From Thermococci archaeon (GTDB lineage Archaea; Methanobacteriota_B; Thermococci; Thermococcales; Thermococcaceae): a stretch of DNA of 9,004 nucleotides. This document shows, one piece after another, positions 1 to 6,110 of the stretch. Both the position numbers and the translations under genes were made by a program. A model generated the notes under the pieces. The model was not told where the DNA came from. It saw nothing but the letters and a program-made list of their open reading frames with translations, and did no database searches. The stretch spans positions 1 through 9,004 of the forward strand of contig QMUB01000027.1 of the NCBI GenBank assembly GCA_003663695.1, in the 5' to 3' direction. The first letter of the stretch is position 1, and the number at the start of each line of letters is the position of its first letter.

Positions 1-681
1 AAGCAAGGTTTTGGACATTCGATTTCTGCTTATGGTTGCTTGAGACCAATCTATTATCACCGGCTTATCCCACATCAGGATGTTGTATTCGCTCAGATCG
101 CCGTGCACCATTTCTCCCCTCTTCCAAAGCCTCTCAATTACTCTCATCGTGTAGGAGTACAGCTCCTCAAATTCTTCAGGACCCAAAGCCTTTTCAACAT
201 CCTTGAGCCTTGGGGCAGGATACTCACCCCCTATGAACTCCATCACCAGAACGTTGTTGCGGAATGCCAGCGGCTCTGGAACCCTAACCGCATATTTCAT
301 GGCTCTCTGGAGGTTCTTGAACTCTCTTCTAGTCCAAGCAAACACAAGCTTTCTTATGTCTTTCGGGACATACCCCACCCTAGGATCCGCTGCCAGATAC
401 TCCCATATCCTCCTAAAATCCGTGGTATACGTCCTATAAATCTTAACGGCTATCTGTTCTCCCTTTTTGTTAAATCCCCTGAAGACATTTGCTTCCTTTC
501 CCGTTGAAATAACCCCAAAGAGCACCTCAATCTGCCCTCTCTTTTTAAGGTACTCGAGTGTGTCCATGGTTGTCCTGTCAAAAACCTCGCTGAACACTTT
601 ATAGAGCTCACTATCCCTTTCCCTCTCCTCATGCAATCCAAGCAGTTCGAAAACCTTCCTATCAATGTCCTCAACTTTCAT
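1..681 (-). CDS. rio1: Rio1-family serine protein kinase/ATPase, 3' end beyond window
   Basis: Atypical RIO kinase; in archaea and eukaryotes Rio1 acts in late maturation of the small ribosomal subunit. The visible 227 codons cover the helical N-terminal region (about 1-50) and most of the kinase fold: a flexible P-loop equivalent STGKEANV (59-66), the ATP-anchoring lysine in IAVK (K80), hinge segment VMEF (146-149), catalytic loop HGDLSEYN (193-200, D195 and N200) and the metal-binding IDWSQ (D211). The reading frame continues off the left edge, so the last few dozen residues are missing. The start at 681 is chosen because GTGAT, complementary to the 16S 3' end, lies 4 nt upstream; an in-frame ATG at 687 is possible. 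It lies 8 nt after the aIF1A stop and is surely cotranscribed with it. Family assignment is firm; the Rio1 rather than Rio2 call rests on the STGKEA loop and the aIF1A linkage. Confidence 0.95.
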   Translation of the reverse strand, partial: MKVEDIDRKVFELLGLHEERERDSELYKVFSEVFDRTTMDTLEYLKKRGQIEVLFGVISTGKEANVFRGFNKKGEQIAVKIYRTYTTDFRRIWEYLAADPRVGYVPKDIRKLVFAWTRREFKNLQRAMKYAVRVPEPLAFRNNVLVMEFIGGEYPAPRLKDVEKALGPEEFEELYSYTMRVIERLWKRGEMVHGDLSEYNILMWDKPVIIDWSQATISRNRMSKTLL

Positions 682-689
682 AATCATCA

Positions 690-1067
690 CTAAAGGAAGA
701 CTCCACCTGAGATGAAATCTTGGGTAATCTTTCCTCTCCTGAGAAGCCAGTCAACCTGGGTCCTCGTATAACGATATTTGATATCCCCTCTCTCATCCGT
801 CTGGACGGGCCATGGCTCCACTATGACGATATCCCCCACCTTGACCCACATTCTCTTCCTGAGCTTGCCGGGAATCCTGCATCTTCTAATATTACCATCT
901 GAGCACCTGACGTCCATCCATCCCGAACCCAACGCCTGTTCGACCACTCCAAAAACCTGATTTTCTCGTGGGAGGGGAACTCTGATTATCTCCTCTCCAC
1001 TACCTGGGGTATGCTTCTTTTTTCCACCTTTACCTCTGCTACTCCTACCTCTGTGATACGCACACAT
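690..1067 (-). CDS. eif1A: Archaeal translation initiation factor aIF1A
   Basis: Encodes a 125-residue orthologue of eukaryotic eIF1A and bacterial IF1, which binds the A-site region of the small ribosomal subunit during initiation. A basic, unstructured N-terminal tail (1-20, rich in R, K and G) precedes the S1-like OB-fold (about 35-110). Family hallmarks are visible: [20 protein letters not shown] (36-55), [19 protein letters not shown] (61-79) and VEPWPVQ (83-89), followed by a helical end with TQVDWLL. ATG 1067 is preceded by GGAGGTG (1080-1074, minus strand) with a 6-nt spacer, and the protein then starts MCAYHRG as is typical. The frame stays open upstream to 1172, but that stretch contains the promoter and does not resemble the family. 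First gene of an operon with rio1. Confidence 0.97.
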   Translation of the reverse strand: MCAYHRGRSSRGKGGKKKHTPGSGEEIIRVPLPRENQVFGVVEQALGSGWMDVRCSDGNIRRCRIPGKLRKRMWVKVGDIVIVEPWPVQTDERGDIKYRYTRTQVDWLLRRGKITQDFISGGVFL

Positions 1068-1130
1068 GAGCGCCACCTCCAAATTATTAACATCTTTGCA
1101 AAAATTTTCCAAAAATAATAAATCAAAAGC

Positions 1131-1146
1131 ATTTAAAAATTTTTGC
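1131..1146 (-). promoter_or_regulatory. BRE/TATA-like promoter of the aIF1A-rio1 operon
   Basis: On the minus strand the sequence reads GCAAAAATTTTTAAAT, an A-rich BRE-like part followed by an AT-only TATA-like core. It is about 65-75 nt before the aIF1A ATG, predicting a start of transcription near 1107 and a leader of about 40 nt. The AT-rich tract makes exact placement uncertain. Confidence 0.45.
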
Positions 1147-1156
1147 ATCCGATGCA
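1144..1156. repeat. 13-bp palindrome between divergent promoters
   Basis: TGCATCCGATGCA has perfect 6-bp arms around one central base. It abuts the BRE-like side of the aIF1A promoter and lies upstream of the promoter of the divergent small gene, a position suited to a regulator site. No known binding motif is recognised, so function is inference. Confidence 0.4.
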
Positions 1157-1176
1157 CTATTGTATTCAGCATAATC

Positions 1177-1185
1177 CTTTAAAAG
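1177..1185 (+). promoter_or_regulatory. TATA-like element for the small hypothetical gene
   Basis: CTTTAAAAG sits about 34 nt before ATG 1215, the spacing expected for an archaeal TATA box with a short leader of about 10 nt that carries the ribosome binding site. Confidence 0.5.
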
Positions 1186-1214
1186 TGCTTTGCCTATTTC
1201 CAGAGGGGATAAAA

Positions 1215-1505
1215 ATGGAGAGCATCGTTGAAAGAGTCAAATCCCTATGCGAGGAGCATGGAGAAATGGAAGCTTTAAAAAAGATAGACTCTTTTATCGC
1301 TCTTAACAGAGCAATTGAGCCCAAAAAAGGAAGAGATTACGTAGAACTTGGCATATACGGTTTTTTGGAGGGAATTCTAACTACTCTTCGGATAAAAGTG
1401 AAGGATGATGAGGGAAGAAAAAAGATTGAAGAACTTCTGAGTGAGGTTAAAACCTGCAGAAAAGAGTTAGATGAAAAATTTAAGAAATCCGGAGAAAATT
1501 TGTGA
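1215..1505 (+). CDS. Small hypothetical protein, helical, charged
   Basis: I do not recognise a family with certainty. The 96-residue product is soluble-looking and predicted helical: an N-terminal helix (MESIVERVKSLCEEHG), a middle part with FIALNRAIEPKKGRDYVELG (27-46), a more hydrophobic segment IYGFLEGILTTLRIKV (47-62) and a strongly charged C-terminal helix (about 64-92) able to form a coiled coil. Cysteines 12 and 81 are the only two; there is no zinc motif. ATG 1215 is chosen because GAGGGGAT (1203-1210) precedes it and a TATA-like element lies about 34 nt upstream; the longer open frame from 1143 would overlap that promoter. Codon use resembles the neighbours. The stop is 3 nt from the convergent stop of the DUF4870 gene. 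Real gene likely; function unknown. Confidence 0.8.
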   Translation: MESIVERVKSLCEEHGEMEALKKIDSFIALNRAIEPKKGRDYVELGIYGFLEGILTTLRIKVKDDEGRKKIEELLSEVKTCRKELDEKFKKSGENL

Positions 1506-1508
1506 AAA

Positions 1509-1865
1509 TCAGATGCTCATCTTTTCAAGCTGCCCCTCCGCTATGTCTCCTACTATTGGGAATTTGTATAATTCGCCCTGGTATGCTTTGATCATTCCTA
1601 CAATCCACACGATTAATCCTATGAGGCTTATGAGTATTCCAAGCAACCATCCAAGGAATGGTATGAGTCTAAGGATGACATCGATGATGAAAAGCCCTAA
1701 AAATACGATCGTGGATTGCATAGCGTGAAACCTAACAAAATCACTTTCCTTCTCTAACAACAAAAATGCAATTCCAGTAATAAAACCAAGCAGGTATGCT
1801 AAAGCCCCCTCCACATTCTCATCCAAACCCAAAGACGTTTTCTTTCCTTCCTCAACATTCTCCAT
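1509..1865 (-). CDS. DUF4870 / Tic20-like small membrane protein
   Basis: A 118-residue integral membrane protein of the DUF4870 (Tic20-like, COG3296-type) group, whose role in prokaryotes is not established. A charged N-terminal tail (1-15) is followed by a first membrane helix (about 19-36), the hallmark loop DFVRFHAMQS (42-51), two further hydrophobic segments (about 52-66 and 68-93), and the conserved end AYQGELYKFPIVGDIAE (94-110). Three or four membrane passes are predicted. The start at 1865 is supported by AGAGGTG (1878-1872, minus strand) with a 6-nt spacer; the frame is open to 1937, but the added residues are polar and unlike the family. It is divergent from pheS and convergent with the small hypothetical gene. 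Family call is confident, function not. Confidence 0.9.
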   Translation of the reverse strand: MENVEEGKKTSLGLDENVEGALAYLLGFITGIAFLLLEKESDFVRFHAMQSTIVFLGLFIIDVILRLIPFLGWLLGILISLIGLIVWIVGMIKAYQGELYKFPIVGDIAEGQLEKMSI

Positions 1866-1913
1866 GTCAAGCACCTCTTTTACGTTGTTTCCATATCTCT
1901 TTGTATTTTCTTC

Positions 1914-1965
1914 ATTAAATAGTTTTCTACAATTCAAAGGATTTTCATAAAGATTAAATATTTTT
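1914..1965 (-). promoter_or_regulatory. Candidate promoter(s) of the DUF4870 gene
   Basis: Two TATA-like cores are present on the minus strand: CTATTTAAT (1922-1914), about 53 nt before the start, and AAAAATATTTAAT (1965-1953), about 94 nt before it. The nearer one would give a leader of about 30 nt. The sequence alone does not decide between them. Confidence 0.35.
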
Positions 1966-1982
1966 CAAGTAAATAGGGGGAC

Positions 1983-2014
1983 GATTGGAACCGCAATTTT
2001 TAAGTAATCCAATC
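1983..2014. repeat. Inverted repeat bracketing the pheS TATA box
   Basis: GATTGGA (1983-1989) and TCCAATC (2008-2014) are perfect 7-bp inverted arms. The 18-bp spacer holds the BRE/TATA-like element of pheS. The arms are about 25 bp apart centre to centre, so a dimeric regulator could occupy both. Regulatory role is inference. Confidence 0.4.
1991..2004 (+). promoter_or_regulatory. BRE/TATA-like promoter of pheST
   Basis: CCGCAATTTTTAAG combines a BRE-like CCGCAA with a TATA-like TTTTTAAG, about 38 nt before ATG 2039. It predicts a short leader of roughly 12-15 nt that begins just before the ribosome binding site GAGGTG. Confidence 0.55.
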
Positions 2015-2038
2015 TCAATTAAATTCGAGGTGCGAAAG

Positions 2039-3550
2039 ATGGAGTTAAGCTATCACGAGAAGCTCACACTCATGGTTCTCGGAAAGCTAAAGAAAGCCAG
2101 ATATGAGGATGTGGTGAAGGAAGCCGGCATCGATCAGGTCGCTGTGATGAGAGCACTACTGGGTCTTCAAAGCAAGGGATTGGCTAAAATTCATGAGCGG
2201 CAGATAAAGCTTATTAGAATCACCGAACTTGGAAAAGAGTATGCTCAAAAAGGGCTCCCCGAGAGGAGGGCACTAAAATTCCTAGCAGAGAGGGAGAAGG
2301 TAACGCTCGAAGAGCTTGCCCGGGTTTTGAGTGAGGATGAGCTGAAGCCCATAATAGGTCTCCTGAGGAGGGAAGGATGGGCAAATGTAAAAAAAGAAGA
2401 AGGAAAACTCATTCTTACAATTACGGAAAAAGGAAGAGAGGATCTTAATAAAGAGCGACCGATTGATAGAATCCTGAAGATTCTGGCGGAGAGAGGTGAA
2501 GTTGAGAGCGGGGAGGCTGAGAAGTTTGTTTCTCTTAAGGAGCTCAAAAGAAGAAGGATAGGTGAGGAGGATAGCAGAAGTGAAAGGGAAGTCGAAATAA
2601 CGGAGGCGGGAATGGAATTAGTTAGGAAGGGACTCGAATTAAAGGAAGAAGTCTCGATTTTAACGCCGGAGCTCATAAAAAGCGGGAAGTGGCGGAAAGT
2701 TGAATTCAGGAGGTACAATATAAAAGCGCCCGTAAAAGTTCCATTTCCCGGTAAAAAACAGCCTTACAGGGCCTTCCTCGATAAAATTAGAAGAAAACTC
2801 ATTGAGATGGGATTCATAGAGATGGAAGTGGAGAGCCTCATAGAGACCCAGTTCTGGAACTTTGATGCACTTTTCCAGCCCCAAAATCACCCTGCAAGGG
2901 ACTGGACGGACACATATCAATTGAAACACCCAAAAATGGGGCACTTGCCCGAGAAAGAGCTAGTGGAAAGGGTAAGGGCTTCACATGAGCATGGCTGGAA
3001 AAGAGGTTCGAGAGGATGGGGCTACAGGTGGGATCCCCAAAAAGCGATGCTCTTAATGCCAAGAGCGCATGCAACGGCTTTGAGTGCACGCCAGCTTGCC
3101 AAGGGAGTTCAAATTCCCGGTAAGTATTTCGCAATTCAGAGGGTATTTAGACCGGACGTCCTTGATAGAACCCATTTGATAGAATTCAATCAGGTCGACG
3201 GGTTCGTAGTTGGAGAGGAGCTAACCTTCAAGCATCTCCTTGGAATATTGAAGCGCTTTGCCGTTGAAATCGCTGGAGCAAAGAAGGTAAAGTTTCTACC
3301 GGATTATTATCCATTCACGGAACCCAGCGTCCAGATGAGTGCCTATCACGAGGAGCTTGGATGGGTCGAGTTTGGAGGAGCTGGAGTGTTCAGAGAGGAG
3401 ATGACAAAGGCTCTGGGCGTGGATGTTCCGGTGATTGCATGGGGAATTGGAATTGATCGTTTAGCAATGTTCAAGCTTGGAATAGATGATATAAGATACC
3501 TCTTTAGCTACGATTTGAAATGGCTTAGGGAGGCAAAACTCGTCTGGTGA
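2039..3550 (+). CDS. pheS: Phenylalanyl-tRNA synthetase alpha subunit
   Basis: Catalytic subunit of the (alpha-beta)2 class IIc synthetase that charges tRNA-Phe in the cytoplasm. At 503 residues it has the length of the archaeal/eukaryotic form. The N-terminal ~200 residues form tandem winged-helix modules (repeated ITELGKE, ITEKGRE and ITEAGME turns) that contact nucleic acid. The catalytic core follows: motif 1 region from about 236 ([19 protein letters not shown]), the conserved [13 protein letters not shown] (275-287), motif 2 region [19 protein letters not shown] (370-388), [14 protein letters not shown] (423-436) and motif 3 with [10 protein letters not shown] (469-478). ATG 2039 is fixed by GAGGTG (2027-2032) with a 6-nt spacer; a longer frame from 1985 would run through the promoter. 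pheT starts 12 nt after the stop. Confidence 0.98.
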   Translation: MELSYHEKLTLMVLGKLKKARYEDVVKEAGIDQVAVMRALLGLQSKGLAKIHERQIKLIRITELGKEYAQKGLPERRALKFLAEREKVTLEELARVLSEDELKPIIGLLRREGWANVKKEEGKLILTITEKGREDLNKERPIDRILKILAERGEVESGEAEKFVSLKELKRRRIGEEDSRSEREVEITEAGMELVRKGLELKEEVSILTPELIKSGKWRKVEFRRYNIKAPVKVPFPGKKQPYRAFLDKIRRKLIEMGFIEMEVESLIETQFWNFDALFQPQNHPARDWTDTYQLKHPKMGHLPEKELVERVRASHEHGWKRGSRGWGYRWDPQKAMLLMPRAHATALSARQLAKGVQIPGKYFAIQRVFRPDVLDRTHLIEFNQVDGFVVGEELTFKHLLGILKRFAVEIAGAKKVKFLPDYYPFTEPSVQMSAYHEELGWVEFGGAGVFREEMTKALGVDVPVIAWGIGIDRLAMFKLGIDDIRYLFSYDLKWLREAKLVW

Positions 3551-3562
3551 GGAGGGTTAGAA

Positions 3563-5242
3563 ATGCCAAAGTTCGAGGTTTCGAAGGATGATCTGGAGAG
3601 GCTCGTTGGAAAGAGCTTCAGCGTTGAGGAGTGGGAGGATCTATTTTTATATGCCAAATGCGAGCTCGATGATGTTTGGGAGCATGAGGGGAGGATATAC
3701 TTTAAAGCCGATGCAAAGGACACAAACAGACCCGACCTGTGGAGTGCCGAGGGAATTGCACGACAGGTGAAGTGGGCCCTTGGGATTAGAAGGGGACTTC
3801 CAAAATATGAAGTTGAGAAGAGCGATGTTACTGTTTACGTTGATGAAAAGCTCAGAGATATAAGACCCTATGGTGTTTATGCCATTGTGGAGGGTCTCAG
3901 CCTCGATGATGAAGCCCTAAAGCAGATGATAAATCTCCAGGAAAAAGTGGCTCTAACATTTGGGAGGAGGAGAAGTGAAGTAGCCATAGGCGTTTTTGAC
4001 TTCGATAAAGTAAAACCTCCTATATACTACAGGGCGGCTTCTCCAGAAGAGAAATTCATTCCCCTCGGTTTTGAGGAGGAGCTCACTCTAAGGGAAATCC
4101 TGGAAAAACATGAAAAGGGAAAGGAATACGGGCATCTGATAAAGGACAAGCCCTATTACCCTCTCCTCATGGACAGCGAGGGAAATGTTCTCTCTATGCC
4201 TCCGGTTATTAATTCCGAGCTCACAGGGAGGGTAACGGAGGATACGAAGAACGTCTTTGTTGACATAACTGGATGGGATTTGGAGAAGATAATGCTGGCT
4301 CTCAGCGTTGTTGTCACAGCACTTGCGGAGAGAGGCGGGAAGATAAGGAGCGTTAGGGTGGTTTACAGAGGTTTTGAGATCCGGACACCCGATTTAAGTC
4401 CCAAAGAATTTGAAGTTGAGCTTGATTACATAAAAGGGCTCACCGGAATCGAGCTCTCCAACGAGGAGATAAAGGGGCTCCTTGAGCGCATGATGTATGA
4501 AGTTGAGCTTGAAGATGGAAAGGCAAGGCTCAAATACCCCTCCTTCAGAAACGATTTGATGCACCCCAGAGATGTTCTTGAGGATGTTCTCATAGCCTAC
4601 GGCTACAATGAGATTGAACCAGAGGAGCCGGAGCTTGCTGTCCAAGGGAAGGGGAGCGATTTCACAGATTTCATAAACGCTATAAGGGACTTAATGGTGG
4701 GTTTTGGACTTCAGGAGGTCATGACGTTCAATCTGACGAACAGAGAAGTGCAGTTCACAAAGATGCGGATTGAAGATGGTGAGATCGTTGAAATCGAAAA
4801 CCCCATAAGCATGAAGTGGAGTGCGCTCAGGAGCTGGATTATCCCCTCCTTAATGGAGTTTCTGAGCCAGAACACCCATGAGGAGTATCCTCAGAGACTG
4901 TTTGAGGTTGGTAAAGCCACGGTTATCAATGAAAAAGCCGAAACAAAGACGAGGAGTGAGGATAGGCTTGCCATAGCCCTAGCTCATCCCAGGGTAACTT
5001 TCACTGAAGCCAAGGAGATACTTGAGGGCTTGATGAGACATCTGGGCTTTGAGTATGAGATTGAGGAGGTGGAGCATCCTTCGTTCATATCTGGAAGGAG
5101 CGGGAAAATCTTGGTGGGAGGAAGAGAGATAGGGATTATAGGAGAGATACATCCTCAGGTGCTCGAGAACTGGGGTATGGAAGTTCCTGTAGCTGCCTTT
5201 GAGGTTTATCTGCGCCCGCTTTACAGAGGAAGCTTCCTCTAG
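3563..5242 (+). CDS. pheT: Phenylalanyl-tRNA synthetase beta subunit
   Basis: Partner of PheS; the beta subunit supports the active site, binds tRNA and, in the family, edits mischarged Tyr-tRNA-Phe through its B3/B4 domain. The 559-residue length is the short archaeal form without the N-terminal EMAP-like and C-terminal anticodon-binding domains of bacterial PheT. Seen in order: N-terminal domain with KDTNRPDLWSAEGIARQVKW (52-71); the B3/B4 editing region (about 100-260, with PPVINSELTGRVTEDTKNVF at 213-232); a B5 domain (about 280-355, with YPSFRNDLMHPRDVLEDVLI at 325-344 and AYGYNEI); and the inactive synthetase-like core (about 365-555, with LQEVMTFNL, ENPISMKWSALR and GEIHPQVLENWGM). GGAGGG (3551-3556) with a 6-nt spacer sets the start directly after the pheS stop. 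Confidence 0.98.
   Translation: MPKFEVSKDDLERLVGKSFSVEEWEDLFLYAKCELDDVWEHEGRIYFKADAKDTNRPDLWSAEGIARQVKWALGIRRGLPKYEVEKSDVTVYVDEKLRDIRPYGVYAIVEGLSLDDEALKQMINLQEKVALTFGRRRSEVAIGVFDFDKVKPPIYYRAASPEEKFIPLGFEEELTLREILEKHEKGKEYGHLIKDKPYYPLLMDSEGNVLSMPPVINSELTGRVTEDTKNVFVDITGWDLEKIMLALSVVVTALAERGGKIRSVRVVYRGFEIRTPDLSPKEFEVELDYIKGLTGIELSNEEIKGLLERMMYEVELEDGKARLKYPSFRNDLMHPRDVLEDVLIAYGYNEIEPEEPELAVQGKGSDFTDFINAIRDLMVGFGLQEVMTFNLTNREVQFTKMRIEDGEIVEIENPISMKWSALRSWIIPSLMEFLSQNTHEEYPQRLFEVGKATVINEKAETKTRSEDRLAIALAHPRVTFTEAKEILEGLMRHLGFEYEIEEVEHPSFISGRSGKILVGGREIGIIGEIHPQVLENWGMEVPVAAFEVYLRPLYRGSFL
5225..5240. repeat. 16-bp perfect palindrome at the pheT stop
   Basis: AGAGGAAGCTTCCTCT spans the last codons and first bases of the stop of pheT. 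In RNA it could form a 6-bp stem with a four-base AGCU loop. It may help end or stabilise the pheST transcript, or be coincidental coding sequence. Confidence 0.4.
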
Positions 5243-5247
5243 GGGAG

Positions 5248-5277
5248 TTTCGAAGAAAGGTGCTTTCGAAGAAAGGT
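5248..5277. repeat. Two tandem copies of a 14-bp unit, period 16
   Basis: TTTCGAAGAAAGGT occurs at 5248-5261 and again at 5264-5277 without mismatch, separated by GC. The second copy runs directly into the TATA-like element of the next gene, so its GAAAGG forms the BRE-like part. The first copy has no TATA after it. Each unit contains the palindrome TTCGAA. Confidence 0.65.
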
Positions 5278-5283
5278 TTATTT
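5271..5283 (+). promoter_or_regulatory. BRE/TATA-like promoter of the membrane protein gene
   Basis: GAAAGGTTTATTT matches the usual Thermococcales arrangement of a purine-rich BRE followed by a TTTATTT-type TATA. It lies about 36-40 nt before ATG 5316, giving a leader of about 10-12 nt. Confidence 0.6.
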
Positions 5284-5288
5284 GCCCC

Positions 5289-5293
5289 TTTTT
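5289..5293 (+). terminator. Weak T-run after pheT
   Basis: TTTTT in a pyrimidine-rich CCCCTTTTTCC context, about 47 nt after the pheT stop. Archaeal polymerase can stop at T-runs. It also falls in the initiation region of the next gene, so a terminator role is uncertain. Confidence 0.25.
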
Positions 5294-5315
5294 CCTAATT
5301 TCCTAGGGTGATTGG

Positions 5316-5729
5316 ATGGACATATACTTTTTCGTTGCACTTGTCATGGCTGTGCTCATAGGTCTCACAATCCCAAAGCTGATGGAGAAATATAAATACG
5401 GTGGGAAGATTTTAATAATGCTCCTGCTGACTGTCTCAAGCATATATTACTGGAAAAAAGGGGATGTGAAATCAGCTTTTCTCTTCTTTGAGATTCTTGT
5501 CTGGAGCGGCTTTGAATTTGTAGGGCTTCTGGAAGAGTGGGGGATAAAATCGCTTGCAGCAGTGGTTCTTATAGCCGTTGGAACCCTCGGCATAACACTC
5601 TATGATTTTAGACTCACCCTTGTGGATGTCTTTGGCGTTTTTATGAGTGGATTCTTGGGGATTTACGGCTTTGTTTATCTGGGATATCTGGTCAGGATCA
5701 AGAAACATCCAGAAGAAGAGAAAAATTAA
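5316..5729 (+). CDS. Hypothetical multi-spanning membrane protein
   Basis: I do not recognise a named family. The 137-residue product is strongly hydrophobic with four or five likely membrane helices (about 3-19, 31-46, 51-70, 78-95 and 105-126). Short basic loops (KLMEKYKYGGK at 21-31, WKKGD at 46-50) and a charged C-terminal tail ending RIKKHPEEEKN suggest a cytoplasmic C-terminus by the positive-inside rule. The third helix carries acidic residues (FFEILVWSGFEF, then LLEEWG), unusual for a simple anchor. The start at 5316 is supported by GGTGAT (5307-5312) with short spacing and by a promoter about 38 nt upstream. It has its own promoter and need not be part of the pheST operon. The stop overlaps that of the convergent 32-residue gene. 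Real gene, unknown function. Confidence 0.85.
   Translation: MDIYFFVALVMAVLIGLTIPKLMEKYKYGGKILIMLLLTVSSIYYWKKGDVKSAFLFFEILVWSGFEFVGLLEEWGIKSLAAVVLIAVGTLGITLYDFRLTLVDVFGVFMSGFLGIYGFVYLGYLVRIKKHPEEEKN
5721..5725 (-). terminator. T-run directly after the 32-residue gene
   Basis: On the minus strand TTTTT follows the stop codon of the small gene immediately, within the end of the convergent membrane protein gene. Short for a terminator, but well placed. Confidence 0.35.
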
Positions 5730-5824
5730 TCCTTTTTTAGCCTCTTTAATATCTGCTGGAACATGAGCTCAAAGTTCTCTATTGCAGACACTATCTCAAT
5801 TTCACTTACATACAGCAAATCCAT
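5726..5824 (-). CDS. Small protein of 32 residues, unrecognised
   Basis: A very short gene with strong expression signals. ATG 5824 is preceded by GGAGGTGAT (5836-5828, minus strand), a nine-base match to the 16S anti-Shine-Dalgarno, and by a TATA-like stretch centred about 37 nt upstream, the spacing seen at other genes here. The product starts MDLLYVSEIE and ends QQILKRLKKD: an acidic N-terminal half with hydrophobic positions (I9, I11, V12, I15, F18, L20, F22, I25, L26, L29) that fit one amphipathic helix, and a basic tail (K27 R28 K30 K31). Its stop overlaps that of the convergent membrane protein gene (TTAA shared), and a T-run follows. No family or function is recognised; a small protein that binds a partner or membrane is only a guess. 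Upstream the frame stays open to about 5884 without a standard start except ATG 5842, which overlaps the Shine-Dalgarno. Confidence 0.65.
   Translation of the reverse strand: MDLLYVSEIEIVSAIENFELMFQQILKRLKKD
5733..5738 (+). terminator. T6 run after the membrane protein gene
   Basis: TTTTTT begins 3 nt after the plus-strand stop, within the convergent small gene. Consistent with a T-run archaeal terminator. Confidence 0.45.
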
Positions 5825-5851
5825 TTCATCACCTCCGTACATTTCTTTGAA

Positions 5852-5869
5852 CTGTTTTAATTTAAGCTT
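5852..5869 (-). promoter_or_regulatory. TATA-like region of the 32-residue gene
   Basis: On the minus strand the sequence is AAGCTTAAATTAAAACAG, with an AT-only core centred near 5861. Transcription would start near 5836, giving a leader of about 12 nt consisting almost only of the Shine-Dalgarno. Confidence 0.4.
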
Positions 5870-5986
5870 TACCTCGATTTTCTTGTCTTAATTCCAAACA
5901 ACCTGCGGCTTTCTCCCGAATTTTTGGACAATTTTCTTTTACCTTTTTAAAGGTTTACATAACTAAAGACAAGGGAGTATTTAAGG

Positions 5987-6010
5987 GTGCCCGAATGAAC
6001 GCTTGGGTAC
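5987..6010 (+). other. Potential stem-loop in the truA upstream region
   Basis: GTGCCCGA (5987-5994) can pair with TTGGGTAC (6003-6010), 8 bp including two G-U pairs, around an 8-nt loop. It starts just after a TATA-like stretch (5978-5986), so it would be outside a transcript started there at the usual distance but inside one started from the element at 5954-5962. Confidence 0.3.
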
Positions 6011-6063
6011 ATTAATGGATCAAGTTGAAAAATCTTAATGTGCTTTAAATTCCAGAATTCTCG

Positions 6064-6076
6064 CAAAGCTTATATA
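6064..6076 (+). promoter_or_regulatory. BRE/TATA promoter of truA
   Basis: GCAAAGCTTATAT followed by A is a close match to archaeal BRE plus TATA, with CTTATATA at 6069-6076. It predicts a transcription start near 6098-6100 and a leader of about 11 nt before GTG 6111. Confidence 0.65.
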
Positions 6077-6110
6077 TTGGGAGAATTTTAAAAATTTTTC
6101 GGCGGTAGAG

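Larger units (their letters stand above)
5825..6110. other. AT-rich intergenic region with promoter-like elements
   Basis: The 286 nt hold the leader and promoter of the 32-residue gene at the left and the truA promoter at the right. In between I see an inverted repeat ACCTTT-TT-AAAGGT (5941-5954), plus-strand TATA-like stretches TTTACATAA (5954-5962) and TATTTAAGG (5978-5986), a stem-loop (5987-6010) and only tiny open frames such as ATG 6014, which encodes seven residues. Two minus-strand frames are open for about 25-30 codons without good starts and may be chance or decayed sequence. Confidence 0.5.

Noticed and set aside
40..507. Plus-strand open frame of 155 codons
   Set aside because: It lies entirely opposite the rio1 kinase, whose motifs are clear; no promoter or Shine-Dalgarno, and the product resembles nothing.
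1068..1172. N-terminal extension of aIF1A by 35 codons
   Set aside because: The extension covers the Shine-Dalgarno and AT-rich promoter, and aIF1A proteins start near MCAYHRG.
1683..1730. Box C/D guide RNA suggested by TGATGA
   Set aside because: The motif lies inside the DUF4870 gene on the opposite strand and no box D or D' (CTGA) follows at the right distance.
6014..6037. ATG frame encoding seven residues (MDQVEKS)
   Set aside because: Too short to support and no Shine-Dalgarno; noted only in the context of a possible RNA.
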